Part shown: one piece after another, positions 1-10,400 of the stretch | Numbering within the stretch: the stretch's first letter is position 1 | How the letters are laid out: each line of letters begins with the position of its first letter | Assembly (NCBI RefSeq): GCF_013408095.1 | Contig: NZ_JACBZF010000007.1 | Coordinates: 1-64,000 of the forward strand | Source: Novosphingobium marinum | GTDB lineage: Bacteria > Pseudomonadota > Alphaproteobacteria > Sphingomonadales > Sphingomonadaceae | Length of the DNA: 64,000 bases | Reading direction: 5' to 3' | Translations under genes and position numbers: made by a program | Notes under the pieces: model-generated | Databases searched by the model: none | Told to the model about the DNA's origin: nothing | Seen by the model: the letters and a program-made list of their open reading frames with translations, nothing else

Positions 1-32
1 ATAATCTCTTCCGGCTTGTGCTTCCGTGCCAT
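1..32 (-). CDS. IS3-family transposase OrfA, N-terminal fragment (runs off window)
   Basis: The minus strand encodes MARKHKPEEII from an ATG at 32, behind a strong AAGGAGG about 7 bases upstream. This is the characteristic start of the small helix-turn-helix OrfA of many IS3-family elements, which binds the element ends and is joined by frameshifting to the DDE transposase OrfB. Only 10 full codons are inside the window. A second ATG five bases upstream is in another frame and gives no family match. Confidence 0.75.
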   Translation of the reverse strand, partial: MARKHKPEEI

Positions 33-95
33 TCCATTCCTCCTTCAGTCCAAATCCTAAAACAGAATCTGGACCACCCAGAAGGGGGAAGCTCA
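1..95 (-). mobile_element. Partial IS3-family insertion sequence, one end
   Basis: The left edge reads, on the minus strand, from a likely terminal inverted repeat beginning TGAGCTTCCCCC at 95 into a leader with an AAGGAGG ribosome binding site and a transposase orfA start at 32. The rest of the element lies left of the window. The end is placed at 95 because the interrupted oxidase frame stops exactly at a TGA there, and IS3-type ends usually begin TG or TGA. The family call rests on the orfA N-terminus; the exact boundary is inference, since the other end and the target duplication are not visible. Confidence 0.7.
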
Positions 96-785
96 GTCCA
101 GCGCCAGGAAATCGTCCCCATCGCGCGGAGGGGCGACGAGCGGCGGGTCGCTTCGTGCCGAGCGGACGTAGAAGCGCGGCGTGAATTCCACCGGGGCGCC
201 GATACGCCCGACATATCTGAGGTGCCGGGCATAGGAGTTGCGGGCCAGCACTTCCCAGCGCGCGGCGAAACCGGGCGAAACCGCGGCTTCCAGACCGATC
301 CGGCTCGACGGCGACCATACGCCCGTCGCCCGGGCGGAGGGGCTCTCCATCGGAAACTCGCGCGCGAAGATCGTCACCTTCGCGCCCGTTTCGGCAAGCG
401 CGATCGCCGTCGTCAGCCCGATGCACCCGGCACCGAGAACTGCAACCGACCTCGGCCTTTCGACGGCGAGGAGGTCGTGTACGGCCTCGGCGTAACCCCA
501 TGATAGCGACCAGCCCGAACCGCCGTGTCCGTAATTGTGGACCATGAGCCTGTCGCCGACGTTGACCGCATCCAACCGGGGCCCCGCCGGGCGGAAGGGG
601 CGAGTGCAAACGGTGATCCTGACGAGGTTCTCCACTGAAAGATCGAGCGGTTTGAGCTCTCCGAACCCGTACGCCGCGCCCGAAACGATAGAGGGACCGC
701 CGGAGAAGCGAGGGCTTGCGCAGCCGGCGAGCGCTGCTCCCAGCCCCGATGCAATCAGGTTGCGCCGGCTGAGCGTCGACATCAT
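93..785 (-). pseudogene. Tat-exported FAD-dependent oxidoreductase (D-amino-acid-oxidase-like, permuted), truncated by IS
   Basis: The protein starts with a twin-arginine lipoprotein-like signal (SRRNLIASG, then a hydrophobic stretch ending AGCAS). Next comes HNYGHGGSGWSLSWG, which in ordinary D-amino-acid oxidases lies near the C-terminus, and only afterwards the FAD-binding AVLGAGCIGLTTA motif. I recall a family of exported bacterial DAO-like proteins with this permuted order, of roughly 370-400 residues. Here the frame ends after about 230 residues, directly at the inferred IS end, so some 150 residues including the substrate domain are missing or displaced. Start: three in-frame ATGs (794, 785, 782) are close together; 785 is chosen without a clear ribosome binding site. 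The substrate is unknown. Confidence 0.7.
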
Positions 786-945
786 CGCGCGCATCCCGGA
801 TTGCCAGCCCGCGCGATTGGCGCTGGCCATGTCGCACTGAAATGCCGCTTCAATAGGTGTCTCCTTGGATCGCGGACGGCCTACGCTACCTTTTGCAGCG
901 CTTGCGCTTCGGGCGCGGGAAGGCCCGTCCCCGGTCTGGCCGGGC

Positions 946-2733
946 TTACCGCGCGAGCTGGGCGGGGATGAATTCCTCGCGAACCGCCTTGGCGATCAGG
1001 TCGAGCGGGATGATGCCCTGGCTCAGCAGGAAATCGTTGAACGCCATCTCGTCGAACCGTTCGCCCAGTGCCAGCTCGGTTTCGACCCGGAGATCGATCA
1101 GCTTGCGATACCCGTAGTAATACGAGCCCGCCTGCCCCGGCATGCGGAACTGATAGCGGTCGAGTTCCTGCTTGGTCATCCCCGGAGAGAACAGGGCTTC
1201 CTCGCGCAGCACCCGCTCCGCTTCGTCCCGGTTCATCATGCCCAGGTTGAGGCTCGGATCGAGGAATGCGCGGGCAGCGCGAAGCAGCCGGAATTGCAAG
1301 GCGATGAACTGGCCTTCGATCGGTTCGTGCGGAAGCATTTCGGCCTCGGCGTAGAGGGCCCAGCCTTCCACGTTCACGCTGTTGAACGCATAGAGCATCC
1401 GCGCAAGGCTGACGCCCTGCTCGACGAGCGCGGCGAACTGCATCTCGTGGCCCGGCCGCGCCTCGTGCGCGCTCAACGTCCAGCTTGCCGCCGGGAAATT
1501 GAAATCGTCGTAGCGATCCTCGGGCCCGGCGGTGGGATTGCCGACGGTCAGCACGAAAGTGCCCTGCTCGCCGGTGTTGCCGATCAGGCGCGGCGGACGC
1601 ATGTGCGGTGCCGGCTGCGCAGCGCTTTCCGCCTGCGAGGCCACCCGCATCTGCAGCTCGGAATCGGGCAGGGACACGATATCGTTGCGGCGGATTTCCG
1701 CCTCCAGCTTGCGGTTCACCTCGCGATAAAAGTCCTCGATCTCGTCATCGGGCACGGTCATCTGCTTGAGGCGGAGCATGACGGAGGCCATGTCGGTTTC
1801 GGGCCAGCCATACTTTTCGGCGATCTGCGGAGCGAGCGCCTCCATCTGCGCGCGCAGTTCGTAGAGGCCGCGGCGCGCCTCCCGCATCAACTGTCGCGGG
1901 TCCTGGTCTATGCCGACGCGCTTCAGGTTGAGCGCATAGAGCTCTTCCGGCAGGCGCGCGCTATCGCGGCTGAGCGGAAGGACGGTGGTCCGGGTCCACT
2001 TGCCGTAATCGGTCAGTTGCCGCTCCATGGCGTCGAGCGCATTGTCCGCGCCCTCGATCTCGTACTTGGCGAAAAGGTCGCGGATGCCGGAGACGAAGGT
2101 CGGGATCTTCTGGATCGATTCCTCGACCTCGACCCGGTACGGGCCGATCTTTCCTTCGCCGCGGCTGGCTTCGAAACGCGCCTTGGCCAGTTCGGTCATC
2201 GGTTCGGTATCGGGCCACGTGCCGGTATAGCGCTGCAGCAACTCGAGCGCCTTGCCGCGACGATTCTGGGCGGTCTGGTCCGACAGGAGCTGGCCGATGT
2301 TGCCGAACATGCTTTGCGGTATCTGCGCGAATTCGAGTGTCAGGCGGTTTTCGAGCTCGAACTCGGCAATACCCATTTCGAGCGAGTCGATCAGGATCTG
2401 GAGGTCCTGCTGGACGAATGCGTTGGTCTCTTGCTCCCTCGCGACCCTGAACTCCTCGATCAGCGATTTCGCGGCGGCAACGTAACGCTCGTCGCGGTCG
2501 AGCGACATGTCGTCGACGAGTCCGTCGTATTCCTCGTACCCTGCAAAGGACGCGCCGGTCGGGAAGAACTCGGCCTGCATCCTTATGACCTTCTCGGTAT
2601 AGGCGTTGCTGGTCTCGACCCAGTCGGGAGCCTCAGGTGCTTCGGCGGCGGACTCCTGCGCAAACAGCGGTGCGGGGGACAGAGCGAAGGTGGAAGCTGT
2701 TGCAAGCGCGATGGCGGCGACGAACCTTTTCAT
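946..2733 (-). CDS. DUF885-family putative secreted metallopeptidase-like protein
   Basis: A 595-residue protein with a clear Sec signal peptide (MKRFVAAIALATASTFALS, cleavage probably after the Ala-rich LFAQ). It has the length and the C-terminal HEARPGH element of the DUF885 family, whose members are helical, zincin-like proteins with an HExxxGH-type motif; few have known substrates. The start at 2733 is fixed by the signal peptide and by GAGAGGGA upstream; the frame stays open into the neighbouring intergenic region but without family similarity. It is transcribed away from the P450 at 3042, sharing a 308-base divergent region. Likely periplasmic; peptidase activity is inferred only. Confidence 0.8.
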   Translation of the reverse strand: MKRFVAAIALATASTFALSPAPLFAQESAAEAPEAPDWVETSNAYTEKVIRMQAEFFPTGASFAGYEEYDGLVDDMSLDRDERYVAAAKSLIEEFRVAREQETNAFVQQDLQILIDSLEMGIAEFELENRLTLEFAQIPQSMFGNIGQLLSDQTAQNRRGKALELLQRYTGTWPDTEPMTELAKARFEASRGEGKIGPYRVEVEESIQKIPTFVSGIRDLFAKYEIEGADNALDAMERQLTDYGKWTRTTVLPLSRDSARLPEELYALNLKRVGIDQDPRQLMREARRGLYELRAQMEALAPQIAEKYGWPETDMASVMLRLKQMTVPDDEIEDFYREVNRKLEAEIRRNDIVSLPDSELQMRVASQAESAAQPAPHMRPPRLIGNTGEQGTFVLTVGNPTAGPEDRYDDFNFPAASWTLSAHEARPGHEMQFAALVEQGVSLARMLYAFNSVNVEGWALYAEAEMLPHEPIEGQFIALQFRLLRAARAFLDPSLNLGMMNRDEAERVLREEALFSPGMTKQELDRYQFRMPGQAGSYYYGYRKLIDLRVETELALGERFDEMAFNDFLLSQGIIPLDLIAKAVREEFIPAQLAR

Positions 2734-2876
2734 GAGTCTTTCCCTCTCTGTAGCGTGATCCGGGCACCGGCTGCGGGTGGCATCGGCTTCCGCGCGGTCT
2801 GGCAGATCATCTCTTGGCGAGTGAACGGCATGATCGAACAGAAGGCAAGAAGCGTCGGCGATTTCCGGATCGCGAT

Positions 2877-2895
2877 TGCCAAAGGCGGGTTGGCA
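2877..2895. promoter_or_regulatory. Inverted repeat TGCCAA-N7-TTGGCA in divergent promoter region
   Basis: A perfect 6-base inverted repeat with a 7-base spacer lies between the DUF885 gene (start 2733) and the P450 gene (start 3042), directly beside an ATCGCGAT palindrome at 2869-2876. The 308-base region holds no gene that I recognise. The position suits an operator for a shared regulator, but no regulator gene adjoins it and binding is inference. Confidence 0.35.
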
Positions 2896-3041
2896 CTGCA
2901 TCGTCGGCGCTGATGCACGGTGAGCCGGATGGGCGGTTGCAGGTTGCGGCCTCCCGGAAGACCGGGCGCAAAACCGGAACAACACCTGTGCGCAAGCTGC
3001 CGGACGGTTGGCTCGGTTTTGCGCCGGAGCGGGCGGGGAAC

Positions 3042-4325
3042 ATGACCGATAATACAGGGGCGGAAGCCCAGCAGTTGCCGGGCCGCTCGCTGCTCGAACC
3101 GGAAATCCAGGAAAGCCCTTTCGAATTCTACGACGCGATCCGCGAGCAGGCTCCGGCATATCGCGATCCCGACGCCGGGTTCTGGGTCATCAGCCGGTAT
3201 GATGACATCCGCAGGATCGTTACCGATCCGCAAACCTTCAGCAGCTCGGCCACGGTCGAGCTGGCGCGGGATGCGGTCGATCCGGAGCGGGCGGCGATGG
3301 CACGGGAACTCTATCGATCGAAAGGCTGGGAGCCAGCCCCGACGCTCTCGCTCCAGGACGACCCGGAGCACAGGCAGAACCGCGCGCTCTTCACATCGGC
3401 GCTGAGGGCGGGGAAGGTTCGCGAACTCGATCCGTTCATTCGGCAGACCGCCTTCGATCTCGTCGACAAGTTCAGGGCCGCGGGCGCGTGCGACATAGTC
3501 GAGGAGCTGGCAGTGCCGCTTCCGCTCATCGCGATCTGCAGCCAGGTCGGGGTGCCGATCGAGGATATCTGGAAGATCAAGGGCTGGACCGATGCCTGGG
3601 TCAAGCGCTTTAGCATGATGCAGTCGCTCGAAGAGGAGCGCGACAGCATCGAGCAGGAAATCGAATTCCAGCATTACTTCCGGCCGATCGTGGAGCGCCT
3701 GCAGGATCGGCCCGACGGAAGCCTGCTTTCAGACCTCGTCAACATTCGCAAGCCGGACGGCAGCCGGTTGAGCTACGCACAGATCGTGTCGCATCTGCTC
3801 GCCGACCTGTTCGTGGGCGGAAGCGAAACGTCGACCAACGCCATCGCGGAAGGCGTGCTGCTGCTATGTCGGGACGAGCGGGCCTGCGCCACGCTGCAGG
3901 GCGACCTCGACCGTTACCTGCCGACTTTCATCGAGGAAGTCCTGCGGCTGCAATCGCCGGTCCAGGGCCTCTATCGTGTGACGACGCGCGACGTCGAGAT
4001 AGGCGGGCAGGGCATTCGCGCCGGGTCGCTTCTCAATCTGCGTTTCGCGGCCGCGAACCGGGACGATGCGCAATTCGCCTGCCCTGCGCACCTCGATCTC
4101 GAGCGCGGCAATGCCGGGTCGCACATCGCTTTCGGTTCGGGCATCCACCATTGCGTCGGGGCTCCGCTCGCGCGGCGGGAAATGCATTGGGCGTTCGAGG
4201 CGTTGCTGTCCGGCGTGCGCAACCTGCGACTGGCAAAAGGGGAGCCGGAGCCTTCGCACTGGCCCGGCCTGATGCTGCGCGCGCTCAGGAAACTGCCGGT
4301 GGAATTCGATCCGGTTGAGGCGTGA
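3042..4325 (+). CDS. Cytochrome P450
   Basis: A 427-residue soluble bacterial P450. The I-helix oxygen-activation motif GGSETS is near residue 262, the ExxR motif (EEVLR) near 298, and the haem loop FGSGIHHCVG places the axial cysteine at about 371. It should hydroxylate or demethylate an organic substrate using electrons from a ferredoxin and reductase, neither of which is encoded in the window. The ATG at 3042 follows GCGGGGAA and fits the usual family length; the frame is open further upstream without similarity. It is followed after 19 bases by a SnoaL-like gene, and it resembles the second P450 at 32990-34255 throughout (LYRV, FGSGIHHCVGA), so the two are paralogues. Substrate unknown. 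Confidence 0.9.
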   Translation: MTDNTGAEAQQLPGRSLLEPEIQESPFEFYDAIREQAPAYRDPDAGFWVISRYDDIRRIVTDPQTFSSSATVELARDAVDPERAAMARELYRSKGWEPAPTLSLQDDPEHRQNRALFTSALRAGKVRELDPFIRQTAFDLVDKFRAAGACDIVEELAVPLPLIAICSQVGVPIEDIWKIKGWTDAWVKRFSMMQSLEEERDSIEQEIEFQHYFRPIVERLQDRPDGSLLSDLVNIRKPDGSRLSYAQIVSHLLADLFVGGSETSTNAIAEGVLLLCRDERACATLQGDLDRYLPTFIEEVLRLQSPVQGLYRVTTRDVEIGGQGIRAGSLLNLRFAAANRDDAQFACPAHLDLERGNAGSHIAFGSGIHHCVGAPLARREMHWAFEALLSGVRNLRLAKGEPEPSHWPGLMLRALRKLPVEFDPVEA

Positions 4326-4344
4326 GGGGGCGTGACGAGGCGAT

Positions 4345-4872
4345 ATGGTTGAGGAGTATGCCGCAGTGAGCTCGATGGAAGAACGAATGGCCAGGGCCGA
4401 GGACCGCGAGGCGATCCGCGAACTGATTGCTCGATATGCCCACGGACTGGACCTTCCCGACCGCGACGTATTCCTTGGCGTCTGGGCGCCGGATGCAGTC
4501 TACAAGGTCGACGAGCCGTTTGGAGAGACGGTGGGGATCGAAGCCATCGGAAAGGCCTGGGATACCTTCCAGGTGCTGTTTCCCTACAATTACCACCACA
4601 CCATGAACATCGTGATCGACGGCCCACACGGTGATCGCGCTTCGTCCACCAGCTTCGTGCTGGTCACGGGTGCCGATCGCAGGGGAACCGCATGGTCGGC
4701 ATCGTGCACCTACTTCGACGAGTTCGCGAGGATCGACGGCGAATGGAAGTTCACCCGGCGATACGATCAGGTGAACTACATGACCCCCTGCCGCGAGCCG
4801 TACGACGGCTTGAGCGAGGAAAAGCGCATCTACCTGACGCCGGAGGACGTGGAGGAGATGCTGGCGCAGTAA
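4345..4872 (+). CDS. SnoaL/NTF2-like protein
   Basis: A 175-residue protein of the SnoaL-like NTF2 fold: an N-terminal helix pair (EDREAIRELIARYAHGLD) is followed by beta-strand-rich sequence with the usual ...DGEWKFTRRYDQVNY ending. The fold covers hydratases, isomerases, cyclases and non-catalytic binding proteins, so activity cannot be assigned. It lies 19 bases after the P450 and is probably co-transcribed with it. The start could also be the ATG 30 bases further in (MEERMARAED), which matches relatives better. Confidence 0.8.
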   Translation: MVEEYAAVSSMEERMARAEDREAIRELIARYAHGLDLPDRDVFLGVWAPDAVYKVDEPFGETVGIEAIGKAWDTFQVLFPYNYHHTMNIVIDGPHGDRASSTSFVLVTGADRRGTAWSASCTYFDEFARIDGEWKFTRRYDQVNYMTPCREPYDGLSEEKRIYLTPEDVEEMLAQ

Positions 4873-4896
4873 CGGGTTCCCGACCGGGACGGACCC

Positions 4897-4908
4897 GCAT
4901 CGCGATGC
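4897..4908. promoter_or_regulatory. Palindrome GCATCGCGATGC upstream of CHAT operon
   Basis: A perfect 12-base palindrome in the 113-base gap between the SnoaL-like gene and the CHAT gene. It is followed by an AT-richer stretch (about 4930-4975) that could hold the operon promoter. It could equally be part of the terminator of the upstream pair, because GCGATG recurs about 10 bases downstream and could form an alternative stem. Confidence 0.3.
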
Positions 4909-4985
4909 ACCCGTGCGGATGCGATGATGCCAAACGATTAATTCGGCAGCTTAACACAAGCGAAAAAATGTGTTCTTCTGCCGAT

Positions 4986-7421
4986 ATGACAAGCCGGTGG
5001 ATCGTGAATATTGCCGACGACGGCAGAACTTTTGGCGACGGCTTCCGGTCCGGCAAGAAAATTCGGAGCATGTCTTTCGCGCTCCTTGCCCTGATCGCTT
5101 TCGCTATTTCGGCAGCCGTTCACCCGCAAGCTCGGGCAGCTGCGCCCGATACGCTCTGCCTCATGGACGACGGGTCCGGCCTCGCTGCCTATCCTTCCGA
5201 GGAAAGCCTCTCGCAGGCCGCCGAGCGGGCGGAAACGATGGTTACCCGCGGTGCGGTAACCTCCGATTTCCGGTCCGCCATGACGGTGGGTACGACGTCG
5301 TCCGCAGCGCCTTCCGACTCATCGATAGCGCGCTATTGCCTCGCGGCCGGGCAGGCGGCGCGTGCGTCCAGCGAATCGAGCCCGATGGAAGCGCATGCCT
5401 ACCTGCTATCGGCGTTCCGCCGTGCCGAGGCGGCGGGGGATATGGCAATGGGCGCGCGGTCCGCTTACGAGCTCGGGCTGGTCCACGCCCGCAACGCGAC
5501 CGCACCGTCGCAATCGGGCAGCAGGATCGCCGGGGTCGGCACCGCCTTCACGTCCGGAACATCGCCTGGTGGACCCTGCCAGGTCCTGCTGGACGAAGTG
5601 GGCTTCGAATCGCAAGGCAGGTCCGTTTCCGTGGCGGCGCTTCAGTGCGCCGTGCGCAAGGCGCGGTCGGTATCGGATTTCTCGCTCTCCTCGCTCGCCA
5701 GCCTGCGGCTGGCAAGGCTCGCGATCGTGGCGCGGGAGCAGGGCGATCCGATCGCGTCGGTCGATGCCGGGCAATCCGCTCTCGCCGCGCTGCCGCTGTC
5801 CGCCCGCATCATGGATCGCGACCGTGAAACTCTGGTCACCGCACGCCTGATCGAGGCTGCGCTGGATGGTGGTAGCGCTGCCCATCCGGAATTGAGCGCC
5901 GCCATCGCCCGGCTGCGGTCGGGTGGCGCGCGCGACCCGGGCATCGCCGCATTCGCCGCCGCGATGGAGGCGCGGATCGCGCTTTTGCAGGGCGATGCAG
6001 GGCGCGCCGACGCTCTGCTACAGGAAGCTATCCTGCTCGAGGCGCAAAGGTCGCTTCCCATGCGCATGCCCGACTGGCTGCTGCTCAGGGCACAGGTCGA
6101 TCCCGACCGTCGCCGGGCGTTGACGGCTGCGGCGTTCAGGGCCCTCGAGGACATCCGTCCGCTCCTCCCCGTCGATGACGGCCTCACCGGCGAAGCCATG
6201 TTCACGCTGATGATGCGGGACGTCTACGAAGCTGCGGTCGAGGCCGAGTTCGCAGCCCTCGGTTCCGCCGGGACCGGGTCCGTCGCGGGAGTGCAACGCG
6301 TCATCGAGGCCTATCGCCAGGCCGAAATCCAGAACCTGTTCGGAAGCGAGTGCATACCGCCCGAAACGCCCTTCCACGTGTCGGATCTTCGCGAGGGCGA
6401 ACTCGTACTCTATCCGGTCGTCCTGCCCGACCGGCTGGAGCTCATCTATGCATGGGGTTCGGAACCGGGCGGCCCCCGGTATCGCCGGCTCGCGCCGCGC
6501 CGCGACGTAGCCCGCCGCGATGTCCAGGCCATGGTTCGCGATCTTCGCACCCTTGGTAATCGCGAGCACGGAGCCGAATGGCAAGCCGCGGCCCGAGGCG
6601 TGTACGATCTTCTCGTCGCGCCGCTCGGCGACAAGGTGACGGCGCAGACCAGCCTTGTCATCGTGTCCGATTCCTCGTTTCGCGGCGTGCCTTTCGCGGC
6701 GATGCAGCGCTCCGACGGGCGCTTCCTGATCGAGGATGTCGCGCTGTCCGTGGCCCCTGCGCTCGATTTTCTCGAGGCGGGCGACAAGCTGGAGGGCAAC
6801 CGCCTTTCCGTCCTGTCCGCCTCGCTGGAAAAGGACGTCGCGCTTCCGATGGGCTTCTTCCCAAGGCTTGGCAGCACAAGCGAAGAGGCACAGATCGCGG
6901 CGGCGGTGGACACGCCGGGTGCGCGCCGGGGCAAGGTGCTCGAGGATTTCAGCACAAACGACCTTGAACGCGCGATCCGGTCCCGCAACGTGGATGTCCT
7001 TCATCTGGCCACGCATGCCGCCTTCAACGGCAGATCCGACCGGTCCTTCATCGTTGCCGACGGCGACACAATCCTCCTGTCCGAATTGCGCGATCTCATC
7101 GAAACCAATCGCAGGTTCGGCGACGATCTCGACCTCCTCGTGCTCAGCGCGTGCGAGACGGCGCTGGGGGACGATCAGGCCGTGATGGGCCTTGCCGGAG
7201 CAGCGATACAGGCGGGTGCGGACAGCGCGCTCGCCACCCTCTGGCAGGTCGACGACAAGGGCACCCTGCAGCTGATGGAGTACTTCTACCGCGAGTTGCG
7301 CGCCGGGAAGTCCCGCGCCGATGCGCTGCGGCTGGCGCAGCTTGCGATGATCGAAAGCGGCGCCGGCAATGCCGATCCCTGGAAATGGGCCGCATTCACG
7401 CTTGTCGGAGGGTGGCGCTGA
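4986..7421 (+). CDS. CHAT-domain (caspase-like) exported protein
   Basis: An 811-residue protein: a basic N-terminus and a hydrophobic signal segment (MSFALLALIAFAISAAV, then ARAAAP), a helical repeat-like middle (about 100-480), and a C-terminal CHAT domain (about 500-810). The cysteine-protease dyad appears intact: the His of HLATHA at 677 and the Cys of LSACETA at 723. The C-terminal LWQVDDKGTLQLM and DPWKWAAFTLVG segments are typical of CHAT. The stop overlaps the TpsA start by one base, so the two are translationally coupled. CHAT proteins are known proteases or scaffolds; here the signal sequence and partners point to the periplasm or cell envelope. Start uncertain: 4986 keeps the KKIR charges, 5070 begins at the signal itself; neither has a strong ribosome binding site. 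Confidence 0.85.
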   Translation: MTSRWIVNIADDGRTFGDGFRSGKKIRSMSFALLALIAFAISAAVHPQARAAAPDTLCLMDDGSGLAAYPSEESLSQAAERAETMVTRGAVTSDFRSAMTVGTTSSAAPSDSSIARYCLAAGQAARASSESSPMEAHAYLLSAFRRAEAAGDMAMGARSAYELGLVHARNATAPSQSGSRIAGVGTAFTSGTSPGGPCQVLLDEVGFESQGRSVSVAALQCAVRKARSVSDFSLSSLASLRLARLAIVAREQGDPIASVDAGQSALAALPLSARIMDRDRETLVTARLIEAALDGGSAAHPELSAAIARLRSGGARDPGIAAFAAAMEARIALLQGDAGRADALLQEAILLEAQRSLPMRMPDWLLLRAQVDPDRRRALTAAAFRALEDIRPLLPVDDGLTGEAMFTLMMRDVYEAAVEAEFAALGSAGTGSVAGVQRVIEAYRQAEIQNLFGSECIPPETPFHVSDLREGELVLYPVVLPDRLELIYAWGSEPGGPRYRRLAPRRDVARRDVQAMVRDLRTLGNREHGAEWQAAARGVYDLLVAPLGDKVTAQTSLVIVSDSSFRGVPFAAMQRSDGRFLIEDVALSVAPALDFLEAGDKLEGNRLSVLSASLEKDVALPMGFFPRLGSTSEEAQIAAAVDTPGARRGKVLEDFSTNDLERAIRSRNVDVLHLATHAAFNGRSDRSFIVADGDTILLSELRDLIETNRRFGDDLDLLVLSACETALGDDQAVMGLAGAAIQAGADSALATLWQVDDKGTLQLMEYFYRELRAGKSRADALRLAQLAMIESGAGNADPWKWAAFTLVGGWR

Positions 7422-10400
7422 TGGTCCGCCGCAGGCTCACGGCGCTCCTGCCCCTGCTCGGATGCGCGGCGATCCCGGCAGTGGCGGCTGCCCAGGCACA
7501 GACCACGATCGTTGCAGACACGGACAATGCAATGGCGACCGGCACGCGCGTGGCGGGAGACGGGACACGCTTCGAGATTGGCGGCGGCACGGTCGTCGAG
7601 TCAAACGTGTTCCACAGCTTCAGCGCATTCGACCTGGCCGCCGGCGACACCGCTAGCTGGAATGCGCCTGCGCAGGGGACCATCGCCAACATCATCAACC
7701 GCGTGACCGGAGGTTCGGCATCGCGCATCGCGGGAACGATCGACACCACGGCGATGCCGCAGGCGGACTTCTACTTCATCAACCCGGCCGGCGTGATCCT
7801 GGGCGAGGGCGTTCGCCTGGACGTCGGCGGCGCAAGCCACTTCTCGACCGCGTCGCACATAGGCTTCGCGAATGGCGACGTCTTCTCTGCAAGGACGCCC
7901 GATGGCTCGACGTTCTCGATGTCCAGCCCCGAAAGCTTCGGCTTCCTCGGCGGGGAAGCCGCGCTGCTGATCGACGGCGCCGAGATAGGCAGCGCCGATG
8001 GCGGAACGGTCTCCGGACTTTCTATTGTCGGCAGCGACGTGACCGTCAGTAACAGCACGCTGCGCGCTCAGGGCCTCCAAATCGTGGCAGCGGGAGAGGC
8101 GCAGGAGCTGCGCATCGGCGATCCCTTTGCCGAGCCGCTGACCGGAAATCTCGAGATCGAGACATCGACGATCTCGGCGGCCCCGGGCGACCGGGGCGAC
8201 CGCGCCCTGAGGTTCGCGGGCGAGACGGTGCTGGTTTCTCGATCCGACCTGTCGAGCGCGGCGCCGGAGGAGGCCGGTCCGAACATCGAGATCGCCGGAA
8301 CCGACGTTACTGTCTTCGCAAGCACGCTGACGGCCTTAACGGGCGGGAGCGCCGCCGGCGGCAGCATCCTGATCGCTGCGGGCGAGGCGCTTTCGGTGCT
8401 TGAGGACAGCCAGCTGCTCTCGTCTTCCGAAGGCTCGGGTCAGGGTGGCGAGATCGCGCTGCTGAGCAACCGGTCATTGCAAGTGACCGGCAGCGTGGTG
8501 ACGTCCGAGGCGCTTGGGGCCGGGGACGGCGGGCAAATTTCCCTGACGGCGGGGAGCGCGATCTTCCTTTCCGGCAGCGAGTTCCTCTCCGCCAGCGCGG
8601 CCGGCGGCGATGGTGGCGACCTCCTCGTAAGTTCCGCAGGCGGGGTGGCGATTTCCGGTTCCGGTCTGCTTGCCGTCGCGTTCGGAGACGGAGACGGCGG
8701 CACCCTCTCGATCGCCGCGCTAGGACCGATAGACGCGACCCAGTCGGTGATAGCGACAACGACGCAGGGCGCCGGTGACGGCGGATTGCTGACCATCGGC
8801 TCGCAAGGTTCGGTTTCACTTGAGGACACGGTTGTCCTCGTTACGACCAGCGCAGCGGGAGACGCCGGAAACGCCCTCGTTTCGGGCACGGAGTCGGTAA
8901 CGATCGCCGGCGGGGGAATTTCCGGCACGAGCTTTGCCGAGGAAGGCGGCGACGCCGGCTCGATAGCCGTCCTTTCGGAAGGCGACATTGCCCTTTCTGA
9001 TACCGAGATTCTGGCCGACAGTTACGGCACGGGGCGTGGCGGGAACGTCCGGATCGATGCACAGAACCGTCTTGAGGTCATCGGCGCGCTCGTGGTTTCT
9101 CGCGTCCTTTCCGAGGGGGCCGCGACGGGTGGAGGATCGGTCGATCTGCGCGGGGGCACAGGTCTTGCCGTCGACGGATCGCACTTCTCGACCGAGACAA
9201 CGGGCGCGGCGAACGGCGGCAGCATCCTTATCGGCACCGCCGGGGACCTGGAACTTTCCGGCAGCACGGTCGCGTCGAGCACTTACGGCGATGAGGGCGA
9301 CGGCGGCTCCATCCGTATCTTCGCGGACGGAGTGACCGAAATCTCCGCGACGACCGTGACCGCCGACACTTATGGCGCCGGATGGGGCGGCTTCATCGAT
9401 ATCGACGCCGGGACCGACATCTTGGTCTCGGGCGGCTTGATCTCTGCAGGTAGCGCGCGTGCCGAAGCCACGGGCGACGGCGGCCTGATATCGCTGGATG
9501 CACCGGGCAGCATTTCGCTCGACAACGCGGGCATTGCGACGAACATCCTCGGCAGCGGACGGGGCGGAGACGTCAGGATCACGGCGGGCGAAGCGATCGA
9601 CGTCACCGGAGCCTCCTCGATCACGGCAGGTGCCCTGGGATCTGGCGATGCGGGGATCGTCAACCTGATCACCGGCGCGCTTCTCGTCTCCGATTCCGAA
9701 ATCGCGTCCCGCACCGTGGCCGCAGGCGATGCCACCGGCGTCCTCCTCGAATTCGATACGGCGATCCTTGCCGGCGACACGCTTGTTACCAGCGAGACGA
9801 GCGGATCCGGAAGCGCCGGGCTCGTCTACCTCGGCGGAAATATCTCCGAAGGCGTACCGGCAAGCGAACTGACCGTCACGAACGGAGCCGAAGTGACCGC
9901 GAGATCGACCGGACCGGGGCGCGCAGGCAACGTGCTGGTCGAGGCGCTGGACGTTACCGTTTCCGAAGAGGCGAGGATTTCAGCCGAAGCTCTCGGTGAG
10001 GGCAGCGCCGGTTTTGTGCAGGTATCCGCCGCGGAACTGAGCGTTCTGGAAGGCGGGCGGATCGAGACAAGTTCGGCGACGGGAACTGCCGGGCTGATCG
10101 CCGTGGACCTCGGTTTCGCGGGCGATGAGGGCGGCATCCTAAGGTTGCGCGGAGACCGGCTGCCCGCTCAGATCAGGACCGACTCCGCCGCAGGATCGCA
10201 GGCCAGCGGCGGCATCGTTATAATCGAGAACGCCGCGGCCGTCATTTCCGACGGAAGCGAGATTAGCGCCAGCGGCGATGTCAGCAACGCGGTCGTCCTC
10301 ATCAACGACGATGCCGTCCGCATCAATGCCAGCGACAGCCTCAATCTCGTGAATGTCGACGGTTACAACATCGTAGCGCCGGAACAGGACGTCAGCCGCG

